DNA from: Actinoallomurus purpureus
GTDB lineage: Bacteria; Actinomycetota; Actinomycetes; Streptosporangiales; Streptosporangiaceae
Assembly (NCBI RefSeq): GCF_024055795.1
Contig: NZ_JAMXMY010000003.1
Span: 310,001-374,000, forward strand
Length of the DNA: 64,000 nucleotides
Direction: 5' to 3'
Shown here in pieces: positions 35,714 to 44,993 of this stretch (positions are counted from its first letter, which is position 1; every line of letters begins with the position of its first letter). The translations under genes and the position numbers were made by a program. Under the pieces are notes generated by a model that saw only the letters and a program-made list of their open reading frames with translations, searched no databases and was not told the origin of the DNA.

Positions 35714-35738
35714 AGGGCCCGGCCACTGGCCGGGCCCT
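35714..35738 (+). terminator. Rho-independent terminator
   Basis: A 12-base perfect inverted repeat AGGGCCCGGCCA / TGGCCGGGCCCT followed by CTTCTTCG, 28 bases after the small-gene stop. Confidence 0.8.
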
Positions 35739-35836
35739 CTTCTTCGTGCGATCGCTCCGCCGAAGCCGCCGAACAAACGTGAAGATCACCACCTGGCCGG
35801 AGTGCTGGACGCCGGTGGCGTCAAGGACCTGCCGTT

Positions 35837-35885
35837 TTGTCGGAATCCTGACAAAGATCCACTCTGGGATGACACGGTGGTGTCA
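35837..35885. promoter_or_regulatory. Two inverted repeats upstream of response regulator
   Basis: TTGTC-N8-GACAA at 35837-35854 and TGACAC-GGTG-GTGTCA at 35870-35885, the latter touching the ATG. Either could be an autoregulatory site for the two-component system that follows. Confidence 0.5.
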
Positions 35886-36574
35886 TGATCCCCGAAGTCG
35901 AGCCGCGCGCCGCGTCGCGCTGCCGTCTCCTGCTCGTGGAGGACGACGACGAGCTCCGCGAGATGCTGGTCCGGCTCTTCGCCGAAGAGGGCTACTCCGT
36001 CGACGTCGCGCGCGACGGTCAGCGCGGCCTGCACCTCGGCCTGAGCCGGGCGTACGACGCGATGATCATTGATCGGGGGCTGCCCGCGATCGACGGTCTG
36101 GACCTGCTGATCCGGCTGCGCCGCCGCGCGGTCGCCACCCCGGTGCTGGTCCTCACCGCGCTCGGCGCCGTCGCCGACCGCGTCGCCGGGCTCGACGCGG
36201 GCGCCGAGGACTACCTGGTCAAGCCCTTCGAGATCGACGAACTGCTGGCACGGGTACGCGCGCTGCACCGCCGCAACCGCGACAGCGCCCAGGTCCTGCC
36301 GCTGGGAGCCGGCCGCTTCGACCTCACGACTCGCATGGTGACCCTCCCGGACGGCGGGCAGGTGACCCTGTCGGGACGTGAGTACGAGCTGCTGCGAGTG
36401 CTGACGACCAGCCCCGGCCAGGTGCACACGCGCGCCGCGCTGCGCGAACACGTCTTCGACGCGGCACAGGCCGAGTCCATCGTCGACACCTACGTCTACT
36501 ACCTGCGCAACAAGCTCGGCCGGAAGGTCGTGCGCACCGTACGCGGCGTCGGCTACCGGGCGGGTGAGCTGTGA
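35885..36574 (+). CDS. OmpR-family response regulator
   Basis: A 229-residue regulator. The receiver has LLLVEDDDELREMLVRLFAE, phosphoacceptor Asp in MIIDRGLPAIDG and Lys in YLVKPFEIDELLARV. The winged helix has QVTLSGREYELLRVLTTSPG and ends VRTVRGVGYRAGEL. The ATG at 35885 overlaps an inverted repeat. The stop overlaps the kinase start by four bases, marking a cognate pair. Direct repeats in front of the FMO-P450 operon at 43418 could be its target, since that operon converges on this pair. Confidence 0.92.
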   Translation: MIPEVEPRAASRCRLLLVEDDDELREMLVRLFAEEGYSVDVARDGQRGLHLGLSRAYDAMIIDRGLPAIDGLDLLIRLRRRAVATPVLVLTALGAVADRVAGLDAGAEDYLVKPFEIDELLARVRALHRRNRDSAQVLPLGAGRFDLTTRMVTLPDGGQVTLSGREYELLRVLTTSPGQVHTRAALREHVFDAAQAESIVDTYVYYLRNKLGRKVVRTVRGVGYRAGEL

Positions 36575-37926
36575 CCAGGCCACCAGACCTCGAGCGCCGG
36601 CTGCTGATCCGCGCCCGTGCCGTCATCACCGCCCAGGTGGCCGCCGCGGTCACGGTCGTGGTCGCACTCGTCGGGACGCTCGTCTACTGCATGACGATCA
36701 AGGGCCAGGACACCTCCGCCCGACGGGATCTGGCCGTCGCGGTCGCGCGCGCCGACATCGCCCACCCGCCGCCGTGCATCTGGCTGTTCGAGCTGCGCGG
36801 CGCCACGCTGACCACCTCGCCCGGCGCGCCCGCGGACCTGCCCGTGCGCACGGCGCTGCGCCGGGTCGCGGCCGACCACCGCACCAGGGTCGACCGGGTC
36901 ACGGTCGGCGGCCGGGCCTACGTCGTACGGACGGCGTTCCGGGACGGCATGGTCCGCCAGGCCGTCATCGACCTGCGCTACCAGGCGGAGGAACGGCGTC
37001 GGCTCTACGGCGCGCTGGCCGCGGCCGAGGCCGCCGGGCTGGTGGCGGCGCTGCTCGTGGGCCAGCTGCTGTCCCGCCGGGCGATCGCGCCGCTGGGCGA
37101 GGCCCTCGCCCGCCAGCGGCGGTTCGTCGCCGACGCCAGCCACGAGCTGCGCACCCCGCTCACCCAGCTGCACACGCGCGCCCAGCTGCTGGAACGCCGG
37201 CTGCGTCAGGACACCGACCCGTCGGCCCTGGCCGACGAGGTGCGGCGGATGGTCACCGGCACCCGCCAGCTCGGCGAGGTGATCGACGACCTGCTCCTGT
37301 CCGCGCAGCTGCGGCAGGCCCGCGGGCTGTTCGGCACGGTCGACCTCGGCGCCCTCGCCGACGGACTGATCGCCGCCGAGAGCGCCCGCGCCGAGGCGCG
37401 CGAGCTGATCCTTCAGGTACGGCGCCGGGACGCCGGCCCGCACATCGTGCGCGGCGTCGAACCCGCGCTGCGGCGGGTGGTCACCTCGCTGATCGACAAC
37501 GCCTTCGGCCACACCACCCCCGGCGGGCACATCACGGTGACGCTCGCCCGCGTCGGGGCCACGGTAGAGCTGGAGGTCCACGACGACGGCGTGGGGCTCG
37601 ACCCACGGGACGCCGAGCGGCTGTTCACCCGGTTCGCCCGCGGGGAGCACGGGGCGGGCCGCCGGTTCGGCCTCGGGCTGGCCCTCGTGCGCGAGGTCGT
37701 CGACGGCCACGGCGGGACGATCGAGGTGGACGGCCGCCCCGGTGCGGGGGCGGCCTTCACCGTCCGGCTGCCCGCCGAGCCATCCGTCCGTACGGACCCG
37801 GCCGCGCGGCCCACCGGCGTCGAGCCGGCTGAGCCGTCCACCCGCACCGAGCCGGCCGAGCCCGCCGACCCGGTCAGCCCGTCTCCGCCTCGACCAGCGG
37901 CCGCCCGGCGGTCTCCATCCCGGTGA
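36571..37926 (+). CDS. Two-component sensor histidine kinase
   Basis: A 451-residue membrane kinase. It has an N-terminal helix (VAAAVTVVVALVGTLVYCM), a sensor loop of about 100 residues, a second helix near 150 (AAEAAGLVAALLVGQLL), dimerisation box [21 protein letters not shown]-box SLIDNAFGHTTPGG, and G-boxes HDDGVGLD and FGLGLALV. No HAMP is obvious. A Pro/Glu/Thr-rich tail of about 50 residues follows the catalytic domain and overlaps the convergent MFS gene by 53 bases, so its last part may be disordered read-through. It pairs with the regulator it overlaps by GTGA. Confidence 0.9.
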   Translation: MTRPPDLERRLLIRARAVITAQVAAAVTVVVALVGTLVYCMTIKGQDTSARRDLAVAVARADIAHPPPCIWLFELRGATLTTSPGAPADLPVRTALRRVAADHRTRVDRVTVGGRAYVVRTAFRDGMVRQAVIDLRYQAEERRRLYGALAAAEAAGLVAALLVGQLLSRRAIAPLGEALARQRRFVADASHELRTPLTQLHTRAQLLERRLRQDTDPSALADEVRRMVTGTRQLGEVIDDLLLSAQLRQARGLFGTVDLGALADGLIAAESARAEARELILQVRRRDAGPHIVRGVEPALRRVVTSLIDNAFGHTTPGGHITVTLARVGATVELEVHDDGVGLDPRDAERLFTRFARGEHGAGRRFGLGLALVREVVDGHGGTIEVDGRPGAGAAFTVRLPAEPSVRTDPAARPTGVEPAEPSTRTEPAEPADPVSPSPPRPAAARRSPSR

Positions 37927-39418
37927 CCCACAGCACGAGCCCCGCCGCGCCGACGGGCAGCGCGACGATGAGCGCCATGGTGCGCAGCTCGGGCGCCGAC
38001 GTCAGGAGCAGCGGGCCCAGCATGCCGCCGACCTTGCCCGCCGCCGCGGCCAGGCCGCTGCCGCCCGCGCGCAGGGCGGTCGGATAGACCTCGGTGGCGT
38101 ACGGCGACAGCAGCGCGATCATGCCGCCGGCCCCGGCGAGCAGCGAGACGAGCAGGACGAGGAGGAGCCCCCGGCCCTTGTCCCCGTCCACGCCGAGCAC
38201 CGGGAACAGCACGAGCACCCCGCCGGTGATCCCCGCGTAGCAGAACATCGTCCGGCGGCTTCCCCACCGCCCGTACAGGTAGGCGGCCAGCGCGGTGTTG
38301 GGCACCGCGAACAGCGAGGAGAAGAACAGCAGCCCGCTGGCCGAGGACTTGCCGTCATGGCCCAGGAACGTCGGCAGGAACGTGATGAACCCCCAGTTCA
38401 CGATGCCCCATCCCAGGCCGTACAGGGTGATGGTGGCCGTGCGCCGGCGGAACGGCGGCACCACGAGCGCGCGGACCCGTGACGGGAACGACGACCAGGC
38501 GGGCGGTGCCGCGGGGGCGGCCCCGGACGCGCGGGTCGTGATCCCGTACCGCGCCATCACCCGCGCGGCCTCCTCGTCCCGGCCCACGGACAGCAGGAAC
38601 CGCGGCGACTCCGGGATCCAGCGGCTCAGCAGGAGCAGGAGCGCGCCGGTGGGCGCGCCCAGGACCCACAGGATCCGCCAGCTGAAATGGGGGACTAGCA
38701 GGGTGGAGGCGCCGCTGGCCACGAGGTACCCGAGGGCGGCGCCCAGCCCGCTCTGCAGCACGATGAGCCCGCCGCGCCGCCGCGCCGGGATCGACTCGGC
38801 CATCAGCGAGTAGACGGTCGGCAGCATGCCGCCCGCCGACGCGCCCATGAAGAAGCACATGACGAGGTTCCACCCGAGGCTCGGCATGAAGCCGCAGATG
38901 GAGGTGGCGATGTAGATGATCGCCGAGAGCAGGATCGTGGACCGGCGGCCGAAGACGTCCGCGAGGAACCCCCACAGGATGGAGCCGACGACGGTGCCGG
39001 TGATGGCGACGAACGGCAGCGTCGCCGCCTCACGCGTGCTGATCCCGTACTCCTTGGCCATGCCGGGCACCACGAAGCCGAGCGAGGCCGGCTTCATCGT
39101 GTCGACGACCAGCCCGACCGTGAGCACCACGACGAGCAGCCAGTGCGCCCGCGTCAGCGGCGCCTCGTCGAGGGCGGCGTACGGCGCGGCCGGGGCGCGC
39201 CGCGCGCGGGCGGCCCGTTCCTCCCGCGCGGGCAGCAGGCGCCACACGCACAGGGCGAGGCCCGCGACGATCAGCGCCATGCCGACCGACATCGTGCGGC
39301 CCATCGGCATGCCGGCCATCATGAAGTGGTCGTGCCGGGCCATCACGTAGTCGGGCACGTGCAGCAGCACCCCGGCCGCGAACAGCAGCGATCCGATCCA
39401 GAACGCGTGTCGTTTCAC
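37874..39418 (-). CDS. MFS transporter
   Basis: A 514-residue major facilitator with two extra N-terminal helices (WIGSLLFAAGVLLHVPDYVM) before a standard twelve-helix core. It has GFLADVFGRRSTILLSAIIY (motif A), RRRGGLIVLQSGLGAALGYL, and the sugar-porter-like WIPESPRFLLSVGRDEEAAR between helices 6 and 7. This places it near the AAHS/sugar-acid transporter groups. The GTG at 39418 overlaps the P450 stop by four bases and follows GGGAGG. It is last in the FMO-HAO-P450-MFS operon, so it likely imports the substrate or exports the product. Confidence 0.88.
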   Translation of the reverse strand: MKRHAFWIGSLLFAAGVLLHVPDYVMARHDHFMMAGMPMGRTMSVGMALIVAGLALCVWRLLPAREERAARARRAPAAPYAALDEAPLTRAHWLLVVVLTVGLVVDTMKPASLGFVVPGMAKEYGISTREAATLPFVAITGTVVGSILWGFLADVFGRRSTILLSAIIYIATSICGFMPSLGWNLVMCFFMGASAGGMLPTVYSLMAESIPARRRGGLIVLQSGLGAALGYLVASGASTLLVPHFSWRILWVLGAPTGALLLLLSRWIPESPRFLLSVGRDEEAARVMARYGITTRASGAAPAAPPAWSSFPSRVRALVVPPFRRRTATITLYGLGWGIVNWGFITFLPTFLGHDGKSSASGLLFFSSLFAVPNTALAAYLYGRWGSRRTMFCYAGITGGVLVLFPVLGVDGDKGRGLLLVLLVSLLAGAGGMIALLSPYATEVYPTALRAGGSGLAAAAGKVGGMLGPLLLTSAPELRTMALIVALPVGAAGLVLWVTGMETAGRPLVEAETG

Positions 39419-40785
39419 TGCGACCTCCCGGTGACGGGGCAGGCCGAGGCCGCCTCGATGTGCGCGAAGTGGCGCTCGCACAGCCGCTGCCGGCGGGCGT
39501 CCCACACCATGTAGCCGCCGAGGACGAGCTGGACGAGGCTGCGCCAGACGTCCTCCCAGCGGTCCCGGACGCGCATGACCGCCAGCGGCGCCGCCCGCCG
39601 TACGCCCGTGGACGTCTCGCCGCGGGGGATCAGCAGGCACGGCCCGCGGTTGGGGACCGAGCGGGTGTGCGCGGCGGACGTCCGCAGCGTGAAGCAGCGG
39701 ACGACCTCGCGCGCCGCGACCCGCATCGTGATCGGGGTCAGGTGCCAGGCCGGGCACGGCCGGTTGGCGGCGACGCCGAAGGGGATGTGGTTGACGTCCC
39801 GCACCGACAGCGTCTCCCAGCGCTCGGGACGGAACGCGTCCGCGTCGTCGAACCCCGCGCGGTGGAAGTCCGGATAGGCGAAGCACAGGACCGACCCCGC
39901 CGGGATCGTGGTGTCCTCGCCGACCCGGATCTCGCCCGAGGTGACCCGGTGCGCGACGCCGAACAGCGGGTACAGCCGAAGCGTCTCGTCGACCACCCGC
40001 TGGGCGTACCGGTCGTCGGCGTCGCGCAGCCGCTCCTGCACGTCCCGGCGGTGCGCGAGGACCATCAGCAGGTGGGTCATCGCCTCCGACGTCTGCACGA
40101 TCGCCGTGTTGAAGAAAGTGCCCTGCAGGTACAGCGCCCGCTCCCGCGCCGGCATCCCCTCCGGCAGGGGATGCCGCACGTCGGGGAGGCGGCGCTCCAG
40201 GTAGTCGGTGAGCCGGTGCCGCCGGTCCATGTGCCGCAGCCCGCAGCACTTGAGCGCCGTCACCACGTCGTCGGCGTTGGCGACGATGAGCTCGCGGGCC
40301 TCCGGCGGGCACCGCTCGCCGAACACCACCTCGTAGTAGAACTCGGCCCAGATCGGCATCATCAGGTCACGGAGCCGTACGGTCGTCGCCCGGTCGATGG
40401 CGCGAAGGCCCCGCTCGACGCACAGCGAGGTCAGCTCCTCCGCCCGCGCGGTGGGCATGGCCAGGAACGCGCGGGTCGTCCTGGCGACCTCCTCGTACAT
40501 CGGGCCGGGCTCCAGGTGCTCCTGGTGGATCTCCGGGCCGGGCGCGAGCCAGTACCAGAACAGGTCCGACAGGGCGGCGCCCCGGCTGCGGCCGTCGGCC
40601 GCCGGGTCGGCGTACACCTGCTTGAACCGGGACACGTCCACCAGCGGCCCGGGGACGGTGATGCCCTCGTCGCCGTTGACGCGGGCGAAGATCCACACCC
40701 GCAGCGCGACGATCCGGCCGGGCAGCCAGTACGGCAGGCTCAGGACGAGGGCCGCCGCGACGACGGCCACGACGGTGGTCATCAT
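39415..40785 (-). CDS. Membrane-anchored cytochrome P450
   Basis: A 456-residue P450. An N-terminal hydrophobic helix (MTTVVAVVAAALVLSLPYWL) is unusual for bacterial P450s, which are mostly soluble. The K-helix ETLRLYP, FRPERWETLS and the Cys loop FGVAANRPCPAWHL identify the family. The Cys loop departs from FxxGxRxCxG: the Gly is Ala and Cys is followed by Pro. About 85 residues follow the Cys region, including a tail ending in HFAHIEAASACPVTG. The ATG at 40785 overlaps the oxidase stop by four bases. The substrate is unknown. Confidence 0.85.
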   Translation of the reverse strand: MMTTVVAVVAAALVLSLPYWLPGRIVALRVWIFARVNGDEGITVPGPLVDVSRFKQVYADPAADGRSRGAALSDLFWYWLAPGPEIHQEHLEPGPMYEEVARTTRAFLAMPTARAEELTSLCVERGLRAIDRATTVRLRDLMMPIWAEFYYEVVFGERCPPEARELIVANADDVVTALKCCGLRHMDRRHRLTDYLERRLPDVRHPLPEGMPARERALYLQGTFFNTAIVQTSEAMTHLLMVLAHRRDVQERLRDADDRYAQRVVDETLRLYPLFGVAHRVTSGEIRVGEDTTIPAGSVLCFAYPDFHRAGFDDADAFRPERWETLSVRDVNHIPFGVAANRPCPAWHLTPITMRVAAREVVRCFTLRTSAAHTRSVPNRGPCLLIPRGETSTGVRRAAPLAVMRVRDRWEDVWRSLVQLVLGGYMVWDARRQRLCERHFAHIEAASACPVTGRSQ

Positions 40786-41816
40786 CGGACGAACGTCCGG
40801 TCGAGGTCGCCGACCGACGCACAGCCGCACTGGACGAGGGCGTGGTCGACCTCCTCACGGATCCGCTCCAGCACGCCCTTGACGCCCTGTTCGCCCTCGG
40901 CGGCCAGGCCCCAGACCACCGGGCGGCCGAGCGCCACCGCGCTCGCGCCCAGGGCCAGAGCCTTGAGCACGTCGGTGCCGCGCCGGATCCCGCCGTCCAT
41001 CAGCACCGGCAGGCCGCCGGCGGCGTCCACGATCTCCGGCAGGACGTCGATCGTCGCGGGCACGGTGTCGAGCTGGCGGCCGCCGTGGTTGGACACCAGC
41101 AGGCCGGCGACGCCGGCCTCGGTCGCGAGCCGGGCGTCCTCCGGGTGCAGGACGCCCTTCAGCACGATCGGCAGGTCGGTGATCTCCCGCAGCCACGCGA
41201 TGTGGTCCCAGGAGATCTCCGGGGACATCGCGATCTGCCGGACGTCTCCAGGGGCGTCGCCGATCCGCAGGTTCTCGCAGCGCAGACCGTCCGGAAGGTC
41301 GTGGAAGGCGTTGCGGTCGTCGCGTTCGCGCCGGCCCAGGGCGGGGGAGTCGACGGTGACGACGAGGGCCGTACAGCCGGCCGCCTCCGCCCGCCGGACG
41401 AGGGCCTCGGTGAAGCCCAGGTCGGGCTGGACGTACAGCTGGAACCACAGCTTCGCTCCGGGCGCCTCGGCCGCGATGTCCTCCACCGCCACGGTCGCGG
41501 CCATGCTCACGATCATGATGGTGTCGGCGGCGGCCACCGCCCGTACGGTCGCGCGCTCGCCGTCGGGGGCGGCGAGGCGGTGGAACGCCGTCGGCGCCAC
41601 CAGCACCGGCATCGACGCCCGCGTGCCGAGCAGGGTCACGCCGAGCTCGCGCCGCTCACTGCCGCGCAGGATGCGCGGGACGAGCGCGAGACGCGCCAGC
41701 GACGCCTCGTTCGCCCGCAGGGTGATCTCGTCGCCCGCACCGCCCGCGAAGTAGTCGTAGTACACGGGGTCGAGGCGCTCGCGCGCCACGGCCTCGTACT
41801 CGCGCAGGGTCCGCAC
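40782..41816 (-). CDS. FMN-dependent alpha-hydroxy-acid oxidase family protein
   Basis: A 344-residue TIM-barrel flavoprotein of the glycolate/lactate/mandelate oxidase family. It has YYDYFAGGAGDEITLRANEA, VLVAPTAFHRLAAPDGE, LWFQLYVQPD, VTVDSPALGRRERD, LKGVLHPEDA, catalytic His/Arg in SNHGGRQLDTVPATI, and DGGIRRGTDVLKALALGA. It oxidises a 2-hydroxy acid to the 2-oxo acid. The GTG at 41816 follows GAGGAGCG. It begins ten bases after the monooxygenase gene. MftD of mycofactocin belongs to this family, but no mft genes are nearby. Confidence 0.9.
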   Translation of the reverse strand: MRTLREYEAVARERLDPVYYDYFAGGAGDEITLRANEASLARLALVPRILRGSERRELGVTLLGTRASMPVLVAPTAFHRLAAPDGERATVRAVAAADTIMIVSMAATVAVEDIAAEAPGAKLWFQLYVQPDLGFTEALVRRAEAAGCTALVVTVDSPALGRRERDDRNAFHDLPDGLRCENLRIGDAPGDVRQIAMSPEISWDHIAWLREITDLPIVLKGVLHPEDARLATEAGVAGLLVSNHGGRQLDTVPATIDVLPEIVDAAGGLPVLMDGGIRRGTDVLKALALGASAVALGRPVVWGLAAEGEQGVKGVLERIREEVDHALVQCGCASVGDLDRTFVR

Positions 41817-41826
41817 CGCTCCTCCC

Positions 41827-43359
41827 TCAGGCCGGCACGGTCGCGGCCTGCGCGGCGAAGAACGCCCGGAGCGGCTCCCGGTGCGTCGTCGGGGAGTCCC
41901 ACTCGTTCTCGAGGTTCTCCGTGATGTGGTGCGTGGCCACGAGCTCGGTGCCGCGGTAGTGCCGCACCACCGGGTGCAGGTAGTGGCCCTCGTCCGCGCG
42001 GCCGGAGTCGCTCTGGGCGATACGGCGGACCGAGATGTCGAACGGGTCGTGCTTGTCGTGGTCCGGGCCGTAGTCCAGGGTGATCCGGTAGTGGTCGGGG
42101 AGGTCGACGTGGTCGAACGGCATCTCCTCCAGGTAGCGCGCGCCGTCCGCGTCGACGGCGATGACGTCGGCCAGGAACCCGAACTGCTGCCAGAGCGCCG
42201 ACGTGCGGTTGACTCGCTCCAGGACCGCGTCCGCCAGCGCGTCCGGCGTGGCGGGGAGGGTGCGGTGCGGCCACTCGACGCCCTCGTACCGGCTCTCCAG
42301 GATCCGGTGGAGGGCGCGCACGCCGTACCGGAACCCGTGGATGAACCCGCTCGTCCCCTTCTTGAAATCCCGGGACTGGGTGATCGTCCCGGCGAAGTAC
42401 AGGTCCGGGACGTTCACCGACTCCCACGCCGGCGTCAGCGCGGGGAACCGGTCGCGGATCGTCAGCTCGGGCCGGCACGCCTCGTCGAAGATCGAGGCGT
42501 CGAAGCGGAAGCCGGTGCACGCGATCACGCGGTCGTACGGCACGTCCTTGGTGACCTCGTCCGCGCGGGAGAAGCCCACGGTGACGAGGTAGCCGTCGTC
42601 CCGCTTCTCGATCTTCTTGATGTTCCCGTCGAGGATCGCGTTCTGCGACTTGAGCTGGTACGTGTCGAGGAAGTTGTTGTTGACGGCCCGCAGGTGCCCG
42701 ACGAAGTGCGTCCGCCACGAGAGCCGTACGGAGCTGGGCCCCGCGACGTGGATCACCGCCGCCTTCTCGATCAGGTTCTCGGCGGTCTCGAACGCCGAGT
42801 TCCCCTTACCGATGATCAGCACCCGCTGGTCCGTGAAGTCACCCGGCTCCACCGACACGGTCGTGTACGGCTCGGCGGTCTCAATGCCGGGGATCGGCGG
42901 GATGTACGGCCGGGAGACCCCGCTCGCCGCGATCAGCCGCCTCGCCCGGTGCACCTCACCGTTCTCGGTCCGCACCGTGAACCCGTCGCCGTCCCGGGTC
43001 ACGTGCACGACGCGACTGTCGTACGCGACGCGCAGCCCCGTCGCCTTGGCGAAGTCGGCCAGGTAGCGCACCATCTCGTCGGCGGGCGGGAAGTAGCGTT
43101 CCGTGTAGCGGGTGAACAGCAGCTCCGGGTCGTCGGACAGCAGCGAGTTCCAGTCCATCCGGAGATTCAGCTCCGGGTCGGTCCACCCGGTGTGCACCTT
43201 GTTGCTGGAGATCAGCGTCCGGTGCCGGGGAAAGGTCTTGAAGAAGGTGCCGGGCGTCGAGCCGGCCTCGAGGATCAGATAGTCGCGGCCCGCCTTCTCC
43301 AGCAGATATCCGAACTGGAGCCCGGCCGGTCCCGCTCCGATCACCAGGTAGTCCTTCAC
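41827..43359 (-). CDS. FAD-dependent monooxygenase-like protein
   Basis: A 510-residue two-dinucleotide-binding-domain flavoprotein. It has FAD site YLVIGAGPAGLQFGYLLE, second Rossmann VLIIGKGNSAFETAENL, GFIHGFRYGVRALHRI, and RVIACTGFRFDASIF. The fold resembles flavin-containing monooxygenases and pyridine-nucleotide oxidoreductases that hydroxylate N, S or C=O centres. About 130 extra residues follow the core and hold conserved-looking acidic/His segments (YGPDHDKHDPF). The start at GTG 43359 has GAGGTGG upstream; GTG 43362 is equivalent. First gene of a four-gene operon; direct repeats lie 60 bases upstream. Confidence 0.87.
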   Translation of the reverse strand: MKDYLVIGAGPAGLQFGYLLEKAGRDYLILEAGSTPGTFFKTFPRHRTLISSNKVHTGWTDPELNLRMDWNSLLSDDPELLFTRYTERYFPPADEMVRYLADFAKATGLRVAYDSRVVHVTRDGDGFTVRTENGEVHRARRLIAASGVSRPYIPPIPGIETAEPYTTVSVEPGDFTDQRVLIIGKGNSAFETAENLIEKAAVIHVAGPSSVRLSWRTHFVGHLRAVNNNFLDTYQLKSQNAILDGNIKKIEKRDDGYLVTVGFSRADEVTKDVPYDRVIACTGFRFDASIFDEACRPELTIRDRFPALTPAWESVNVPDLYFAGTITQSRDFKKGTSGFIHGFRYGVRALHRILESRYEGVEWPHRTLPATPDALADAVLERVNRTSALWQQFGFLADVIAVDADGARYLEEMPFDHVDLPDHYRITLDYGPDHDKHDPFDISVRRIAQSDSGRADEGHYLHPVVRHYRGTELVATHHITENLENEWDSPTTHREPLRAFFAAQAATVPA

Positions 43360-43417
43360 CACGCCCACCTCAGAAGTTCGATCAGGGGTCGGACGCGGCA
43401 AGCATGGGGTCGCGAAT

Positions 43418-43435
43418 CTCAGAGAATCCTCAGAG
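43418..43435. promoter_or_regulatory. Direct repeats before the FMO operon
   Basis: CTCAGAG at 43418 and 43429, an 11-base period within AATCTCAGAGAATCCTCAGA. Phased repeats suit an OmpR-family regulator; the two-component pair at 35885 is the nearest candidate. Confidence 0.5.
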
Positions 43436-43633
43436 CCCGCCGGGAACGGTGAGCGGCCACGGCCCCAGGACGTAACCCGCCGAGAAGGCGGTCGAGCCGA
43501 TGACCATCGCGGCGGACGCGGGCTGAGTCTGGGGCCTGGGCACCGTGCTTCACGACGGCGCCCGGGCCGGTGAACTTGCTCCATCACCGCAGTGCTCGCC
43601 GAGGCGTGCGTCAGGTCTCCGGAGTCCGGCGGA

Positions 43634-44725
43634 TCACCACGCGACGCCGGGTGCGTCGCCCTTGCCCTGCCGCTTCCCGGTCGGAACGGGGAACGACGCC
43701 GTACGCCCGGTGCTGAGGTCGACCCGGTGGATGCGCCAGCCCTGGGTGTACAACGCGAAGCGGCCGGAACCGTCCAGGGTCAGACCGCCGAGCCCGTCGG
43801 CGCTGCTGTCCAGGCGCGCGAGCGTCCGTGCGGCCCCGCCGCTCAGGGGCCGTCGTTCGATGCGCGACCCGTTGAAGACGATCACCGCTTGGTCGTCCGG
43901 GGTGACCACTCCGTCGAACGCGTTGGGGAGGGTGGTGACCGGTCGCGCCGCCTGCGCCAGCGGGGCGCCGGGGCGCGTCGTGTCCAGGACCTTGAGCGTC
44001 TCCGCCATCCGCAGCCACAGTCGACGCCCGTCCTTCGCCCATCCCAGACCGTGCACCCACGATCCGGGATCGGCCCACGTACGGCCCATGCCCGTGACGA
44101 TGTCCACCACGGTGACGCCGCCCGAGGCCGTCGAGGTGTACGCGAGTCGCCGGCCGTCCGGGCTGAGCGCAAACGTCAGTTCGCCGTCAGGGGAGTTCCG
44201 ATCGGCCGTCGGCAACGGCGCGAGGACTTTGCGGGCGGTCCCCGGCCGGCCCTGGTCGTCCAGGTGCACCGTGTAGAAGGCGAAGCCGGCGCCCGGTCCT
44301 GTCGTGCCGCCGATGACGAAGGTCCGGTCGTCCGGGGCCGCGGCGACCGCCGACCACGAAGAGAAGATCCCCGGCGGTGCCGTGATCGTGTGCAGTACCC
44401 GCCCGCTCTCGGCGTCGAGCACAACGGCATGCGCGGGAGTGTAGGACGTCGGCTCCTTGGCGCTCGGCGGATCGAACACCGCCACCGGTCCTGCGGCCGC
44501 GACGATGAACTTCGGCGTCCCCGACGGCCGCAAGCCCGGATACATGGGCAGTCTCTGAGCCGGCGGCGTGTTCTGCGCTGCCATCGGGGTCGCCGCCCCA
44601 GATCGCACCGACCGTGTCGCCTGATCGGCGGGAGGATCGCTGCAGCCGGTGAGCACCGACGCCACGGCGATCACCGCGGACACCGAGAACCGCACGCCCC
44701 GACCCTTTGAATTCGACGACGTCAT
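43634..44725 (-). CDS. Lipoprotein with beta-propeller-like repeats
   Basis: A 363-residue exported protein. The signal peptide ends at a lipobox (VASVLTGC, Cys near residue 28). The mature part has repeated propeller-like blades: AVVLDAESGRVLHTITAPPG, LTFALSPDGRRLAYTSTASG, VHGLGWAKDGRRLWLRMAET and GGLTLDGSGRFALYTQGWRI. These resemble TolB/WD40-like repeats. It may sense or scaffold something at the cell surface. The ATG at 44725 gives a proper n-region (SSNSKGRGVRF). No operon partners; the neighbour at 45774 reads the same way but is broken. Confidence 0.8.
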   Translation of the reverse strand: MTSSNSKGRGVRFSVSAVIAVASVLTGCSDPPADQATRSVRSGAATPMAAQNTPPAQRLPMYPGLRPSGTPKFIVAAAGPVAVFDPPSAKEPTSYTPAHAVVLDAESGRVLHTITAPPGIFSSWSAVAAAPDDRTFVIGGTTGPGAGFAFYTVHLDDQGRPGTARKVLAPLPTADRNSPDGELTFALSPDGRRLAYTSTASGGVTVVDIVTGMGRTWADPGSWVHGLGWAKDGRRLWLRMAETLKVLDTTRPGAPLAQAARPVTTLPNAFDGVVTPDDQAVIVFNGSRIERRPLSGGAARTLARLDSSADGLGGLTLDGSGRFALYTQGWRIHRVDLSTGRTASFPVPTGKRQGKGDAPGVAW

Positions 44726-44993
44726 CGTCTCTGCCGCCTCCCCGCGCCGGCGGGCACCCCATTTGCCCGAGTTTGGATCATCATCCGTCCCGGAGCAGTG
44801 ACGCAAGGACGGCAGGTCCGAATGATCCTTCTTCCGCCGACCGTAAACGGACCTGTTTCGCGTTGGGACGATCACGTCGGCATCTGTGCGGGGTGGCGAC
44901 TACACCGCCGCTTGGGCCAGTAGCTCCTCCATCACCGCGAGCTGTTCGTCCGGCTGCGTCCGCATCGCCCACAGGACGTGCGCGGCGCCCAGC

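Noticed and set aside
40782-41816. Hydroxy-acid oxidase as MftD of a mycofactocin cluster
   Set aside because: No MftA peptide, MftB or radical SAM MftC gene is present in the neighbourhood.
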